Assembly: GCF_009797025.1 (NCBI RefSeq)
Contig: NZ_CP047027.1
Coordinates: 3,100,001-3,164,000, forward strand
Origin: Cellulophaga sp. L1A9
GTDB taxonomy: Bacteria > Bacteroidota > Bacteroidia > Flavobacteriales > Flavobacteriaceae
Reading direction: 5' to 3'
DNA: 64,000 nt
The notes beneath the pieces are model-generated. The model was not told the DNA's origin. It searched no databases and saw only the letters and a list, made by a program, of their open reading frames with translations. Below, piece by piece: positions 1 to 9,731 of the stretch. The first letter of the stretch is position 1, and each line of letters opens with the position of its first letter. A program made the translations under genes and the position numbers.

Positions 1-101
1 TGCGATAAAGACCTAGTTTTTTAAAATAATAGTTGCCAAACGCGCAATTATGTATATTAAATAATCTTATCGTGTTGTCTTAAGGAATTTGTAGGAAGTA
101 A

Positions 102-131
102 AAAAGCTGCTAAATTTAATTAGCAGCTTTT
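102..131 (-). terminator. Rho-independent terminator of the fasciclin gene
   Basis: A perfect 12-bp inverted repeat (AAAAGCTGCTAA paired with TTAGCAGCTTTT) encloses a 6-nt loop. It lies 35 bp beyond the stop codon of the minus-strand fasciclin gene, and on that strand the stem runs directly into a T tract. Confidence 0.8.
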
Positions 132-165
132 ATGGTTTAGGTAATGTTTGAGACCAATTTAGGCA

Positions 166-1710
166 TTAAAGCCCTAATGCTGTCAATGCAGCTTGTGGCA
201 ATAATACTTTGTCAATAGTATGGGCAACACCATTTGTTGCAAAAATATCCGTACTTGTAATACTCGTATTAGTATCTGTATCGTCGCCAATAACGAAGGT
301 GTCTCCTGAGACTATTATTTCTACAGAATTATCAGCATATGCTGTTTCAATATTTCCCGCAGCTAAAGCACTTGCCATTACCTTTGAAGGAATTACATGG
401 TATAATAAAATATTTCTTAGTACATCTATTTCACCTGTTGTATCAAAATCATCTAAGCTGTTATAATCATCTCCGAGTGTATCTAAAAGAGCAACAAAGG
501 CATCATTTGTAGGAGCAAATACGGTGAATGGTCCAGCGCTATTAAGTGTAGCTACTAAATCCGTTTTTAGTACTGCAGCTTCTAAAATAGACAAGGGTTC
601 GGTAGCTACTACAATGTCTACTAATGTTCCATTCGTTAATCCCTCAACAAAATCAATGGCTGCCTGTGGTAATAATACTTTATCAATGGTATGTGCTACA
701 CCATTTGATGCCATAATATCTGTACCTGTAATAGTAGCATTTACTGAAGACGCGTCACCAATAACAAAAGATCCGTCTGAGGCGATAATTTCAATAGAGT
801 TATCAGCATAAGCTGTACCCACAGACCCTGCAGCTAAATCTGCTGCTAGCACTTTAGCGGGTAATACATGGTATAATAGTATGTTTTTCAATAATGCGAT
901 TTCAGCTTCGGTATCAAAATCATCTAAACTGGTATAATCATCTCCGAGTGCATTTAGCAATGCGACGAATGCATCGTTGGTAGGTGCAAAAACGGTAAAT
1001 GGACCAGCACTGTTTAGTGTATCTACCAATTCAGTTTTTACAACCGCATCTTTTAAAATAGATAGCGCATCTGTAGCTACAACAATCTCCACTAGGGTCG
1101 TTTGCTCTTCTGCCATTTCCGTTAATAAATCTAATACTTCTTGTGGGACCAAAACTTTATTGATAACATGTACAATGCCATTGCTGGCTTCTACATCGGC
1201 ACTAATAACTTCAGCATCTACATCAGTAGCGTCTTGTATGAAGACGCTCCCATTAGAAATTCGAATCGTTACCTCCTCTTGTTGTATCGTTTCTATGGTT
1301 TGGCCATCACTTAACGCCGTTGATCTAGCCGATCCGCTGACAACATGGTAGCTTAGGATTTTTGCTAATAATGCTTTTTCATCAGCAGTATCAAAATCAT
1401 CCAAGGAATCATAGCCATCTAAAGAAGCGAAGAAAGTAGTGAAAGCATCGTTTGTTGGTGCAAATACCGTAAAAGGACCATCTGAATTTAAGGTAGTAAC
1501 CAAATTTGCGTTTGTGTTTTCATCCGCTTGAATTAATGCAGCAACTAAACTACTCAACGCATCCGTAGTTTGTGCTGTTTCTACAATCGTTGTTTCGGTC
1601 TTTTGTTCATTGTTATTGTCATCATCATCATTATCACACGATAGTGCGAATGAGAGTAGCATAAAACTTAATAGAACACTTTTTAATCGCAATAAATTTT
1701 TCATAATCAT
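166..1710 (-). CDS. Lipoprotein with three fasciclin (FAS1) domains
   Basis: The 514-residue product is predicted to be an exported, surface or periplasmic lipoprotein. Its N-terminus is a signal sequence ending in a lipobox-like SFALSC, followed by an Asp/Asn-rich spacer (residues 26-33). Three FAS1 modules follow, at roughly 45-195, 205-350 and 365-512. Each has the GPFTVFAPTNDAF core and a later NG(I/V)(A/V)H-IDKVL-type motif. Domains 2 and 3 are nearly copies of each other, which points to internal duplication. FAS1 domains generally mediate adhesion or bind small ligands, but the ligand here cannot be told. The gene stands alone with its own terminator; mnmA diverges from it across about 245 bp. 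Confidence 0.9.
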   Translation of the reverse strand: MIMKNLLRLKSVLLSFMLLSFALSCDNDDDDNNNEQKTETTIVETAQTTDALSSLVAALIQADENTNANLVTTLNSDGPFTVFAPTNDAFTTFFASLDGYDSLDDFDTADEKALLAKILSYHVVSGSARSTALSDGQTIETIQQEEVTIRISNGSVFIQDATDVDAEVISADVEASNGIVHVINKVLVPQEVLDLLTEMAEEQTTLVEIVVATDALSILKDAVVKTELVDTLNSAGPFTVFAPTNDAFVALLNALGDDYTSLDDFDTEAEIALLKNILLYHVLPAKVLAADLAAGSVGTAYADNSIEIIASDGSFVIGDASSVNATITGTDIMASNGVAHTIDKVLLPQAAIDFVEGLTNGTLVDIVVATEPLSILEAAVLKTDLVATLNSAGPFTVFAPTNDAFVALLDTLGDDYNSLDDFDTTGEIDVLRNILLYHVIPSKVMASALAAGNIETAYADNSVEIIVSGDTFVIGDDTDTNTSITSTDIFATNGVAHTIDKVLLPQAALTALGL

Positions 1711-1919
1711 TGTTTTTAAGTTAATAATGTTTAATCTTTTGAGTTAATTGTTAAACAATATAAAGATATGATAATTATAAAAGGTTGCGTTTGTTTAATG
1801 TATTTTAATAAAAGTTTAACAAAACAAAAGAAGGATATAAGTTCAAAACCTCATTTTTAAAATAAAATAGCAGCTAATGAAATTATTATCTGAGGGTGCG
1901 ACTAAGTGTTTTGAATATC

Positions 1920-1935
1920 TATTTTTGTATTTTTG
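1920..1935 (+). promoter_or_regulatory. Overlapping Bacteroidota -7 boxes upstream of mnmA
   Basis: Two copies of the Bacteroidota -7 consensus TAnnTTTG occur in tandem, TATTTTTG at 1920-1927 and at 1928-1935, 22-37 bp before the mnmA start codon. No well-placed -33 TTG is evident, so either box could be used. Confidence 0.4.
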
Positions 1936-1956
1936 TACTCCTATTTTATTAAAAAA

Positions 1957-3147
1957 ATGAAAAAAGTTGTTGTAGGCCTTTCTGGTGGTGTTGATTCTAG
2001 TGTTGCTGCTTATTTATTAAAAGAGCAGGGTTATGAAGTGATTGGTCTTTTTATGAAAAACTGGCACGATGATACTGTTACGATATCCGATGAATGTCCA
2101 TGGTTAGAAGATAGTAATGATGCTATGATTGTAGCAGAAAAATTAGGGATTCCTTTTCAGACCGTAGATTTGAGTACAGAATATAAAGAGCGTATTGTTG
2201 ATTATATGTTTGATGAATATGCTAAAGGGCGTACGCCAAATCCAGATGTACTTTGTAATCGGGAAATAAAGTTTGATGTTTTTATGAAGATTGCACTGCA
2301 ATTGGGAGCAGATTATGTGGCTACAGGACATTATTGCAGAAAGGGAATCATCGAAAATAGTGACGGCACAGAAACGTATCAGCTTTTAGCGGGAGAAGAT
2401 CCTAATAAAGATCAATCGTATTTTTTATGTCAGTTATCACAAGAGCAATTGGCAAAGACCCTTTTTCCTATTGGGGAGTTGTTAAAACCTGAGGTGCGTA
2501 GAATAGCTGCAGAGAATGAATTGATTACTGCCGATAAAAAGGATTCGCAAGGGCTTTGTTTTATAGGTAAAGTACGTTTGCCAGATTTTTTACAACAAAA
2601 ATTAAAACAAAAAAAAGGGGTGATTGTAGAAGTTCCTTCAACCGTAATACAATTTGAAGAAGCGCCTACTGAGTTTTTAAATAAAAATGAGGAATTAGCC
2701 TATTTTGCTAAGAAACCAATCTATCATTTAACAGATGGTAAAGTTGTAGGAAATCATCAAGGGGCACATTATTTTACCAAAGGACAGCGTAAAGGTTTAG
2801 ATGTAGGGGGAACCAAAGAACCTTTATTTGTGATAGAAACCGATGTTGACGAGAATGTAATATATACGGGTCAAGGTAAAAATCATCCTGGCTTGTTTCG
2901 AAGAACTTTATTTGTTTCTGATGAAGAGTTGCATTGGGTACGACCAGATTTGGCAATCCATATAGATGAATCTTTAGAAGTAATGGCACGGATTAGGTAC
3001 CGTCAAGAATTACAGAAAGCAACCTTATATAAAATGGAAGGTGGTATTTATGTAGATTTTCAAGACAAGCAATCAGCAATTACAGAAGGTCAATTTGTAG
3101 CTTGGTATTTAAAGGATGAACTTATAGGTTCAGGTGTTATTTCATAA
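1957..3147 (+). CDS. mnmA: tRNA-specific 2-thiouridylase MnmA
   Basis: MnmA activates and thiolates U34 in the wobble position of tRNA for Lys, Glu and Gln, acting in the cytoplasm. The 396-residue product opens with the PP-loop motif SGGVDSS (residues 9-15). It has the two catalytic cysteines of the family, Cys100 in NPDVLCN and Cys201 in SQGLCFIG, and the ATGHYC segment. The ATG at 1957 is chosen because family members begin just before the PP-loop; an in-frame TTG at 1933 would add eight atypical residues. The stop is 3 bp before the next gene, so the two are probably co-transcribed. Confidence 0.95.
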   Translation: MKKVVVGLSGGVDSSVAAYLLKEQGYEVIGLFMKNWHDDTVTISDECPWLEDSNDAMIVAEKLGIPFQTVDLSTEYKERIVDYMFDEYAKGRTPNPDVLCNREIKFDVFMKIALQLGADYVATGHYCRKGIIENSDGTETYQLLAGEDPNKDQSYFLCQLSQEQLAKTLFPIGELLKPEVRRIAAENELITADKKDSQGLCFIGKVRLPDFLQQKLKQKKGVIVEVPSTVIQFEEAPTEFLNKNEELAYFAKKPIYHLTDGKVVGNHQGAHYFTKGQRKGLDVGGTKEPLFVIETDVDENVIYTGQGKNHPGLFRRTLFVSDEELHWVRPDLAIHIDESLEVMARIRYRQELQKATLYKMEGGIYVDFQDKQSAITEGQFVAWYLKDELIGSGVIS

Positions 3148-3150
3148 ACA

Positions 3151-4092
3151 ATGCAAAATAGAATTACAGGATTATTTAATATAACATATCCCATTATTCA
3201 AGGGGGTATGATTTGGGCCAGTGGATGGCGATTAGCTTCTGCTGTTTCTAACGCTGGAGGGTTGGGTATTATTGGTGCCGGATCTATGTATCCTGAAGTG
3301 TTGCGGGAACATATTCTTAAATGTCAGAAAGCAACAGACAAACCTTTTGCCGTTAATATTCCTATGCTATATCCAGATTTGGATAAGCTCATGAATATTA
3401 TTATTGAGTTGGGAGTAAAAATTGTATTTACTTCTGCTGGGAACCCTAAAACTTGGACGCCTTTTTTAAAAGAGAAGGGTATTGTTGTAGTCCATGTGGT
3501 GAGTAGCGTAAAATTTGCACTGAAAGCTCAGGAAGCTGGAGTAGATGCTATTGTAGCCGAAGGCTTTGAAGCGGGTGGTCATAATGGAAGAGATGAAACA
3601 ACTACCTTAACTCTTATTCCTTCTGTAAAAGAAAAAATTTCAATCCCAATAATTGCCGCAGGTGGTATAGCTACCGGTAGTGCTATGCTTGCCGTTATGA
3701 TTTTGGGAGCAGATGGAGTGCAAGTGGGAAGTCGTTTTGTAGCAAGTACGGAAGCGTCATCACATCAAGCTTTTAAAGAGAAAGTGGTAGCGATAGGGGA
3801 AGGAGAAACACATTTGACTTTAAAGGAACTAGCGCCAGTACGTTTGATAAAAAATGCGTTTTACGAAGAGGTGCAACGTAAATATGCAGAGGGCGCTACC
3901 AAAGTTGATTTAGTTGCTCTTTTAGGAAGAGCGCGTGCCAAACGCGGGATGTTTGAAGGAGACATGGAAGCGGGTGAATTAGAAATTGGTCAAGTATCGT
4001 CGCTGATTCATGATATAAAACCAGCGAAAAATATTGTAGAAGATATGGTTCGAGAATTTGAAGCAGCAAAAGAAAGAGTAAGGACCATTTAA
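3151..4092 (+). CDS. Nitronate monooxygenase / FabK-like FMN flavoprotein
   Basis: This 313-residue protein belongs to the 2-nitropropane dioxygenase/FabK TIM-barrel flavoprotein family. The sequence shows the N-terminal YPIIQGGM element, the AGGHNGRD segment with the conserved catalytic-type histidine, and the FMN-phosphate loop AAGGIATG followed by LGADGVQVGSRF. Members oxidise nitronates or act as enoyl-ACP reductases, and the sequence alone does not decide which. The gene starts 3 bp after mnmA and ends 13 bp before mazG, which fits one operon. Confidence 0.85.
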   Translation: MQNRITGLFNITYPIIQGGMIWASGWRLASAVSNAGGLGIIGAGSMYPEVLREHILKCQKATDKPFAVNIPMLYPDLDKLMNIIIELGVKIVFTSAGNPKTWTPFLKEKGIVVVHVVSSVKFALKAQEAGVDAIVAEGFEAGGHNGRDETTTLTLIPSVKEKISIPIIAAGGIATGSAMLAVMILGADGVQVGSRFVASTEASSHQAFKEKVVAIGEGETHLTLKELAPVRLIKNAFYEEVQRKYAEGATKVDLVALLGRARAKRGMFEGDMEAGELEIGQVSSLIHDIKPAKNIVEDMVREFEAAKERVRTI

Positions 4093-4105
4093 AGAATACA
4101 CGGAC

Positions 4106-4879
4106 ATGAATTCTCGAAAAAAACAATTAGAGGCTTTTGATAGACTACTAACAATAATGGATGAATTAAGGGCGCAATGTCCATGGGATAAAAAACAAAC
4201 CATGGAAACCTTAAGGCATTTAACGATAGAAGAAACCTATGAATTAGGTGACGCTATCCTTGATAATGATTTACAAGAAGTAAAAAAGGAATTAGGAGAT
4301 GTTTTGTTGCACATTGTATTTTACGCCAAAATAGGAAGTGAAACCAATGACTTTGATATTGCCGATGTAGCCAATGAAATTTGTGATAAACTCATTCATA
4401 GGCATCCACATATCTATGGAGATGTTAAGGTTGAAAATGAAGAAGAGGTAAAGCAAAACTGGGAGAAGTTAAAGCTTAAGGAAGGTAGAAAAAGTGTTTT
4501 AGAAGGCGTTCCAAAAGGTTTGCCTGCTTTGGTGAAAGCGAGTAGAATACAAGATAAAGTTGCTGCAGTTGGTTTTGACTGGGAAAAACCAGAACAAGTT
4601 TGGGAGAAAGTGCAAGAAGAATTGCAAGAGTTACACGAAGAAGTTGAAAAGAAAGACGAGGATGCTATGGAAGCGGAGTTTGGGGATGTTTTTTTCTCGA
4701 TGGTAAATTATGCCCGTTTTTTAAAAATAAATCCTGAAAATGCTTTAGAACGTACCAATAAGAAATTTATAGGTAGGTTTCAATACCTTGAAAGTAAAGC
4801 TAAAACATTAGGAAAAGAATTAAAAGATATGACCTTGGCAGAAATGGATATTTTCTGGGAAGAGGCTAAAAAACATTAA
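4106..4879 (+). CDS. mazG: Nucleoside triphosphate pyrophosphohydrolase MazG
   Basis: MazG hydrolyses (d)NTPs to NMP and pyrophosphate, and in other bacteria it cleans nucleotide pools and affects ppGpp. The 257-residue length fits the two-domain form. An N-terminal MazG domain (about 10-120) has CPWDKKQT, the metal-binding pair EETYELGDAI and ELGDVLLH. The C-terminal domain (about 140-250) has VGFDW, EELQELHEEV and EFGDVFFSMVN. It is the last gene of the mnmA-NMO-mazG series; about 80 bp separate it from the exporter gene downstream. Confidence 0.93.
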   Translation: MNSRKKQLEAFDRLLTIMDELRAQCPWDKKQTMETLRHLTIEETYELGDAILDNDLQEVKKELGDVLLHIVFYAKIGSETNDFDIADVANEICDKLIHRHPHIYGDVKVENEEEVKQNWEKLKLKEGRKSVLEGVPKGLPALVKASRIQDKVAAVGFDWEKPEQVWEKVQEELQELHEEVEKKDEDAMEAEFGDVFFSMVNYARFLKINPENALERTNKKFIGRFQYLESKAKTLGKELKDMTLAEMDIFWEEAKKH

Positions 4880-4958
4880 AAATTAAATAAAGAATTTTAA
4901 TTGAAAGATTAAGAAAGTGGAAGCGCGTATCTTTACCGCCCAATAAATAAATAACCTT

Positions 4959-6329
4959 TTGTTACAACAATATACCAAAGAATTTAAATACAATTTGACC
5001 CTTGCGGTTCCTGTTATTATGGGGATGCTTGGGCATACATTTGTACAACTTGCAGATAACATCATGGTAGGGCAATTGGGTACTGCAGAATTAGCAGCGG
5101 TATCATTAGGAAACAGTTTTGTTTTTGTGGCGATGTCTTTGGGGATTGGCTTTTCTACCGCAATAACTCCCTTAGTAGCGGAAGCAGATTCCGCAGGGAA
5201 AAAGCAAGAGGGGAAAAGCGCCTTAAAACACGGTTTGTTACTCTGCACTGTTTTAGGTTTGTTTTTATTTGGAGTCATTATGTTGGCCAAACCGGTCATG
5301 CATTTAATGAAACAACCACCAGAAGTGGTAGCATTAGCAATGCCCTATTTAGATTTAGTGGCTTTTTCTTTAGTTCCGCTTATTATTTTTCAAGCCTTCA
5401 AACAATTTTCAGAAGGTTTGTCACAAACAAAATATCCAATGTATGCCACAATTTTAGCCAATGTGGTGAACATTACTTTAAACTACCTTTTGATCTTTGG
5501 TAATTTTGGATTTCCTAAAATGGGAATCGTAGGGGCGGCAATAGGTACTTTAGCTTCTCGGGTAATTATGGTATTATTTATTTGGTTACTTCTAAGGAGT
5601 AAAAAGAAATTCCATGATTATGTTACTGGATTTAATTTTGCTAAACTTGAAAGTAGAGTCATTGAAAAAATTTTTAGTCTCGGTTTTCCATCAGCACTAC
5701 AAATGTTTTTTGAAGTAGGTATATTTACCTCTGCGGTATGGTTAAGCGGAGTGCTTGGAAAAAATCATCAGGCAGCAAACCAGATCGCTTTAAACTTGTC
5801 TAGTATGACCTTTATGGTAGGTATGGGTTTAGGCGTTGCGGCTATGATTCGTGTGGCTAATCAAAAAGGGTTGTCAGACTTTAAATCCTTAAGACGTATT
5901 GCAATTTCAATATTTTTCCTCACCCTGTTGTTAGAAATTGTCTTTGCACTTATTTTCTTTGTCTATAACCAATGGTTGCCAACCATCTATTTAAATGTAG
6001 ATGATGTTGCCAATAAAGCGGATAATATGGAGGTGATTGCTATAGCAGCCCAATTATTAATTGTTGCTGCTATATTTCAGATTTCTGATGGTTTACAAGT
6101 CGTGATATTGGGTGCGTTAAGAGGGTTACAAGACGTGGTAGTGCCAACTTTTATTACATTTATTGCGTATTGGTTGATTGGTTTTCCAACAAGTTACTAT
6201 TTAAGCTTGCACACAGAATTAAAAAGTACAGGTATTTGGATAGGATTGTTAGTAGGTTTAACAGCTTCGGCAATATTATTATATATTCGATTCAATGGGC
6301 AAACAAAAAAGAAAATAGCAGCAGTATAA
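4959..6329 (+). CDS. MATE-family multidrug/Na+ antiporter (NorM-like)
   Basis: This 456-residue integral inner-membrane protein has about 12 predicted transmembrane segments and typical MATE features: the N-terminal VPVIMGMLGHTFVQLADNIM helix, LGTAELAAVSLGNS, and the internal second-half repeat that begins at FSLGFPSALQMFFEVG. The family exports cationic drugs in exchange for Na+ or H+; the substrate is unknown. The start is a TTG at 4959. No closer ATG precedes the first helix, and the next Met lies inside it, so TTG is the better choice. The gene appears to be monocistronic. Confidence 0.9.
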   Translation: MLQQYTKEFKYNLTLAVPVIMGMLGHTFVQLADNIMVGQLGTAELAAVSLGNSFVFVAMSLGIGFSTAITPLVAEADSAGKKQEGKSALKHGLLLCTVLGLFLFGVIMLAKPVMHLMKQPPEVVALAMPYLDLVAFSLVPLIIFQAFKQFSEGLSQTKYPMYATILANVVNITLNYLLIFGNFGFPKMGIVGAAIGTLASRVIMVLFIWLLLRSKKKFHDYVTGFNFAKLESRVIEKIFSLGFPSALQMFFEVGIFTSAVWLSGVLGKNHQAANQIALNLSSMTFMVGMGLGVAAMIRVANQKGLSDFKSLRRIAISIFFLTLLLEIVFALIFFVYNQWLPTIYLNVDDVANKADNMEVIAIAAQLLIVAAIFQISDGLQVVILGALRGLQDVVVPTFITFIAYWLIGFPTSYYLSLHTELKSTGIWIGLLVGLTASAILLYIRFNGQTKKKIAAV

Positions 6330-6404
6330 TTTTCTTTTTAGAAGCTATATATTGATCAATTTCAATCAAATAATTGTATTTTTAGCCCTCTTAAAAAATT
6401 AACT

Positions 6405-6632
6405 ATGGAGTTTCCTAAATTCTTATTAGGCGATAATACAGATTACCCAACCGCAATATTCGTAATACATACGGAGTATCCAAGATTTATCATCAACCTT
6501 GAGAACGATGAGGTAGAATGGTTAGAAGATTTTACTGCGGATGATGAAAATGAATTAGAATCAGAAGCCGAAAATCTTATAGAGCAAGCAACTGCTTTTT
6601 ACGATAGAGAGGTAGCTCGCTACGAAGAATAA
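6405..6632 (+). CDS. Conserved acidic small protein, unknown function
   Basis: This 75-residue, strongly acidic soluble protein (pattern WLEDFTADDENELESEAENLIEQA) ends in a helix rich in Glu and Tyr. It has no signal peptide or membrane segment. The ATG follows a plausible promoter, with TTG at 6351-6353 and TATTTTTA at 6377-6384 spaced 23 bp apart. The stop is 5 bp before the PAP2 gene, so it probably leads that operon. I recognise it as a type of short ORF often seen in flavobacteria but cannot name a function. Confidence 0.75.
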   Translation: MEFPKFLLGDNTDYPTAIFVIHTEYPRFIINLENDEVEWLEDFTADDENELESEAENLIEQATAFYDREVARYEE

Positions 6633-6637
6633 CGCTC

Positions 6638-7207
6638 ATGTTAGAAGAGCTTTTACAACACGATAAAAACCTTTTTCTTTTTTTAAATCATTTAGGGTCT
6701 TCTACCTGGGATGGTTTTTGGTTGTTTATAACCAATAAGTTTAGTGCTATTCCGCTTTACATTGTATTGGCTTTTTTATTTTATAGAAGTTTTGGTTTAA
6801 AAAGAACCTTACTGTTATTTGTTGTGATTGCACTAATGATTACCGCTACCGATCAAGTTGCTAATTTATTTAAGTATGGGTTTAAACGCTTAAGACCTTG
6901 TCATGATGAAGAAATAGGAGCATTGGTTCGTTTGGTAAAAAACTCTTGTGGTGGTCAGTATGGATATTTTTCGGCACACGCTTCTAATTCCTTTGCAGTT
7001 GCCCTATTTTTGGGGCAGTTATTGAAAGAAAAATATAAAAATATAGTTTATTTACTACTTTTTTGGGCACTTTTGGTTGCCTATAGTCGTATCTACATTG
7101 GAGTGCATTATCCCTTAGATGTGATAACAGGTGCCCTAATTGGTCTCATTTTTAGTTGGTTATTTATAAAGTTGTATATATTTGCAACTCAGAAGTTTAG
7201 TTTATGA
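6638..7207 (+). CDS. PAP2-superfamily membrane phosphatase
   Basis: This 189-residue membrane protein is of the type-2 phosphatidic acid phosphatase family, which dephosphorylates lipid phosphates such as undecaprenyl pyrophosphate or PGP at the periplasmic face. The three signature motifs are visible: KYGFKRLRPC (C1), YGYFSAHASNS (C2, with the catalytic-type His) and SRIYIGVHYPLDVI (C3). About five hydrophobic helices are present. Its stop overlaps the GT39 start by 4 nt (ATGA), which implies translational coupling and a shared role in handling lipid-linked carriers. Confidence 0.88.
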   Translation: MLEELLQHDKNLFLFLNHLGSSTWDGFWLFITNKFSAIPLYIVLAFLFYRSFGLKRTLLLFVVIALMITATDQVANLFKYGFKRLRPCHDEEIGALVRLVKNSCGGQYGYFSAHASNSFAVALFLGQLLKEKYKNIVYLLLFWALLVAYSRIYIGVHYPLDVITGALIGLIFSWLFIKLYIFATQKFSL

Positions 7208-8865
7208 TATCTAATACAAGGTATTGGCTTTTATTATTTCTTATATGTGTCGTATATATAGCTGGACTATTTTCTACGTTGTTTGAAAATGATTCCGCCC
7301 AATTTGCAGTGATGGCTATGAGAATGGCCCAAGAAAACGATTTTATAAACTTAATAAAGGGAACTGGCGAATATCTAGATAAGCCGCATATGCATTATTG
7401 GCTTGCTGCGTTATCTTTCAAAATTTTTGGGCTACATGATTGGGCTTATCGTATTCCAGGAATGTTAGCGATATTTTTAGGGGCTTATAGTTGTTATGGT
7501 TTAGGACGTTTATTATACAACGAATATGTTGGGAAAACAGCCGCTTTAATTTTTCTTAGCTCACAAACTATAGTTTTGTCTGTAATAGACGTTAGAACTG
7601 ATGCTGTTTTAACAGGCTTTACAATTTTTGCGCTTTGGCAATTGACGAGCTATATCAATAAAAATTCTCTTTTAAATATTGTTCTAGGCGCTTTCGGGGC
7701 GGGTATTGCTTTTTCTACAAAAGGTCAAATTGCATTGGTTGTTTTAGGATTGCCTCTTTTATGTCATTTGGCATATACGCGTAAATGGATGCAATTTATT
7801 AATTGGCGTGTTCTTGTTGCTATCTTAGTTTTTACAATTACAATTACGCCTATTCTTTATGCATACTACCTACAGTTTGATTTGCATCCAGAAAAAATAA
7901 TTCGCGGACGTAGCCATAGAAGTGGTATCTTTTTTATTCTTTGGGAGCAGAGTTTTGAACGTATGAGTGGGGAAGGGATCGGGAAAAATAGTAGTGACTA
8001 TTTCTTCTTTTTTCATACTTTTTTATGGGTTTTCTTACCTTGGACGGTAATAGGGATAGTCGCGTATTATTGTAAAGTAAAAACTTTTATACAGCTTAAA
8101 TTTAAATACAATCCTAAATACGAATTTTTAACGCTTGGGGGTATCACCTTAATTTTTATAATCATCAGTTTTGCACAGTTTAAATTACCGCACTACTTAA
8201 ATATTGTAATTCCATTATTTGCGATACTTACTGCAGCTTATTTATACAGCTTAAAGGTATACTCAAAAGACAGAGCCATTAAAATTCTCCTAGGAATTCA
8301 ATACTTTATATTTGGATTGATTTTCGTCGTGATTTCATTATTCTGTTTTTATGTGTTTGAATTTGAATCCATGATTTCTTATATCTTATTTGCTGTGGCT
8401 GGTGCTATTTGTATTTATTTTACGTTAAAACGCGAAGCTTATGCAATACGAGTTTTAACAATCGCATCCTTGTCTTCTATCCTATTAAACGCGGTATTGA
8501 ATTTTCATTTTTACCCTAATTTATTAGAGTACCAAGCAGGTTCTGCTATGGCGAATGTAGTAGCTAAGAATAATATTCCGGTTGATAAAATTTATAAACT
8601 AAGTGAAGAGCATACTTGGTCTTTAGATTTTTATAATCAGAAACCTGTGCAAATTACTAAAATAGATGCCTTAGAAGATATTAAAGATTCATGGGTGTAT
8701 ATTTCTGAAGATGAGTTATTGCAGTTAAGAGATGTTGGTTTGGATTGGGACCAACAATTTGAGGTGGATGATTTTAGAATAACGAGACTCCAAGCTAGAT
8801 TTTTAAATCCTGCTACGCGCAAAAAAGTGATTAAGCATAAATACTTAATTCATCTGATAAATTAA
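7204..8865 (+). CDS. ArnT-like glycosyltransferase family 39 membrane protein
   Basis: This 553-residue polytopic protein resembles the ArnT/PMT (GT39/GT83) family, which transfers a sugar from a polyprenyl-phosphate donor to lipid A or protein at the periplasmic side. The first luminal loop has the acidic donor-site pattern FENDSAQFAVMAMRMA, followed by GTGEYLDKPHMHYW, matching the ArnT-type loop. About 11-12 hydrophobic helices precede a soluble C-terminal domain (from about 430). It is coupled to the PAP2 gene by an ATGA overlap, and its last 4 nt overlap the convergent YbhN-like gene. The sugar and acceptor are unknown. Confidence 0.82.
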   Translation: MISNTRYWLLLFLICVVYIAGLFSTLFENDSAQFAVMAMRMAQENDFINLIKGTGEYLDKPHMHYWLAALSFKIFGLHDWAYRIPGMLAIFLGAYSCYGLGRLLYNEYVGKTAALIFLSSQTIVLSVIDVRTDAVLTGFTIFALWQLTSYINKNSLLNIVLGAFGAGIAFSTKGQIALVVLGLPLLCHLAYTRKWMQFINWRVLVAILVFTITITPILYAYYLQFDLHPEKIIRGRSHRSGIFFILWEQSFERMSGEGIGKNSSDYFFFFHTFLWVFLPWTVIGIVAYYCKVKTFIQLKFKYNPKYEFLTLGGITLIFIIISFAQFKLPHYLNIVIPLFAILTAAYLYSLKVYSKDRAIKILLGIQYFIFGLIFVVISLFCFYVFEFESMISYILFAVAGAICIYFTLKREAYAIRVLTIASLSSILLNAVLNFHFYPNLLEYQAGSAMANVVAKNNIPVDKIYKLSEEHTWSLDFYNQKPVQITKIDALEDIKDSWVYISEDELLQLRDVGLDWDQQFEVDDFRITRLQARFLNPATRKKVIKHKYLIHLIN

Positions 8866-9731
8866 GGTCGCGTCTGTAACTTCGGTTTTTTAAAGTGATA
8901 GTAGATTCCAATAAAGGAAACCATTGCGGTGATTAAGAAGAACATCATACTAATGCTTATGGATGTATTCTCGTCTAAATTTAATACTTCGGCACCATAA
9001 AAGAAGGTTAATTCTCTACTTCCTATTCCGCCTATAGTTAAAGGAATGACAGAGACAATAGAAGATATCAAGAATATAAAAAGATACGCTACCGTATTAC
9101 TATCAAAGTCTAATGCTTTCAAAATAAATAACACGCTAACTAGTTGTGATAATTGAACTAAAGCGGAGTATCCAAAAGTTTTCCAAAAAATAGAAAGTAC
9201 ATAATTAAAGAATTTTTTAGTTAAAAACCAGAAAACTACGGTACTTAAGCCTATTGCCGCAATAGCATAAAATTCAATATTTTTTATGAAAGTTACATCA
9301 ATAAAAATAATAAGAAGACAGGCATAAATAAAAAGTAGTAATAGTCCGCTTAAGCGATCTAAAACCAAAACGGATACAATTTTTTTCGTATCTACAGGGA
9401 ACTCTTTTTTAATAATATATCCTTTATAGGCATCGCCTCCAATACCTCCTGGTAAAAACAAATTGTAAAACATACCTAAGGCGTAGAGCTTCAAATTACT
9501 CTTATGGGTTAGAAATACATTTAATTGATGGAAATATAAATTAACTCTGAAAGCAGAGATAACCTTAGATAAAATAAAGAATAGTGTTGCTAAGCTTAAG
9601 TATAACGGATCTGTTTTTTTTAAAATATCAAAAACATCATTATAATTAATTTTAGTAAAAACAAAGTAAAGTAAAACAGCACTAACTATAATTTTAAGTG
9701 CTGTTACTAGCTTTTTATTGGGCTTTATCAC
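8862..9731 (-). CDS. YbhN/UPF0104-type membrane protein (LPG synthase TM-region family)
   Basis: This 289-residue protein has about seven or eight hydrophobic helices and the family features FFILSKVISAFRVNLYFHQL, FLPGGIGGDAYKGY and PLTIGGIGSRELTFFYG. Relatives are the flippase-type transmembrane half of MprF and YbhN, and the family is proposed to move lipids across the inner membrane. It has no soluble aminoacyl-transferase domain. The start is GTG and overlaps the upstream GT2 gene by 17 nt, so the two are translationally coupled. Partnership with the opposite-strand GT39 in a lipid-linked sugar pathway is an inference. Confidence 0.82.
   Translation of the reverse strand: MIKPNKKLVTALKIIVSAVLLYFVFTKINYNDVFDILKKTDPLYLSLATLFFILSKVISAFRVNLYFHQLNVFLTHKSNLKLYALGMFYNLFLPGGIGGDAYKGYIIKKEFPVDTKKIVSVLVLDRLSGLLLLFIYACLLIIFIDVTFIKNIEFYAIAAIGLSTVVFWFLTKKFFNYVLSIFWKTFGYSALVQLSQLVSVLFILKALDFDSNTVAYLFIFLISSIVSVIPLTIGGIGSRELTFFYGAEVLNLDENTSISISMMFFLITAMVSFIGIYYHFKKPKLQTRP

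Noticed and set aside
209..1351. Plus-strand ORFs opposite the fasciclin gene
   Set aside because: They are antisense shadows of a repeated gene, and their similarity to each other only mirrors the duplicated FAS1 domains.
4883..5299. Minus-strand ORF opposite the MATE gene
   Set aside because: It is a shadow of the coding strand with Ser/Thr/Lys bias and no domain.
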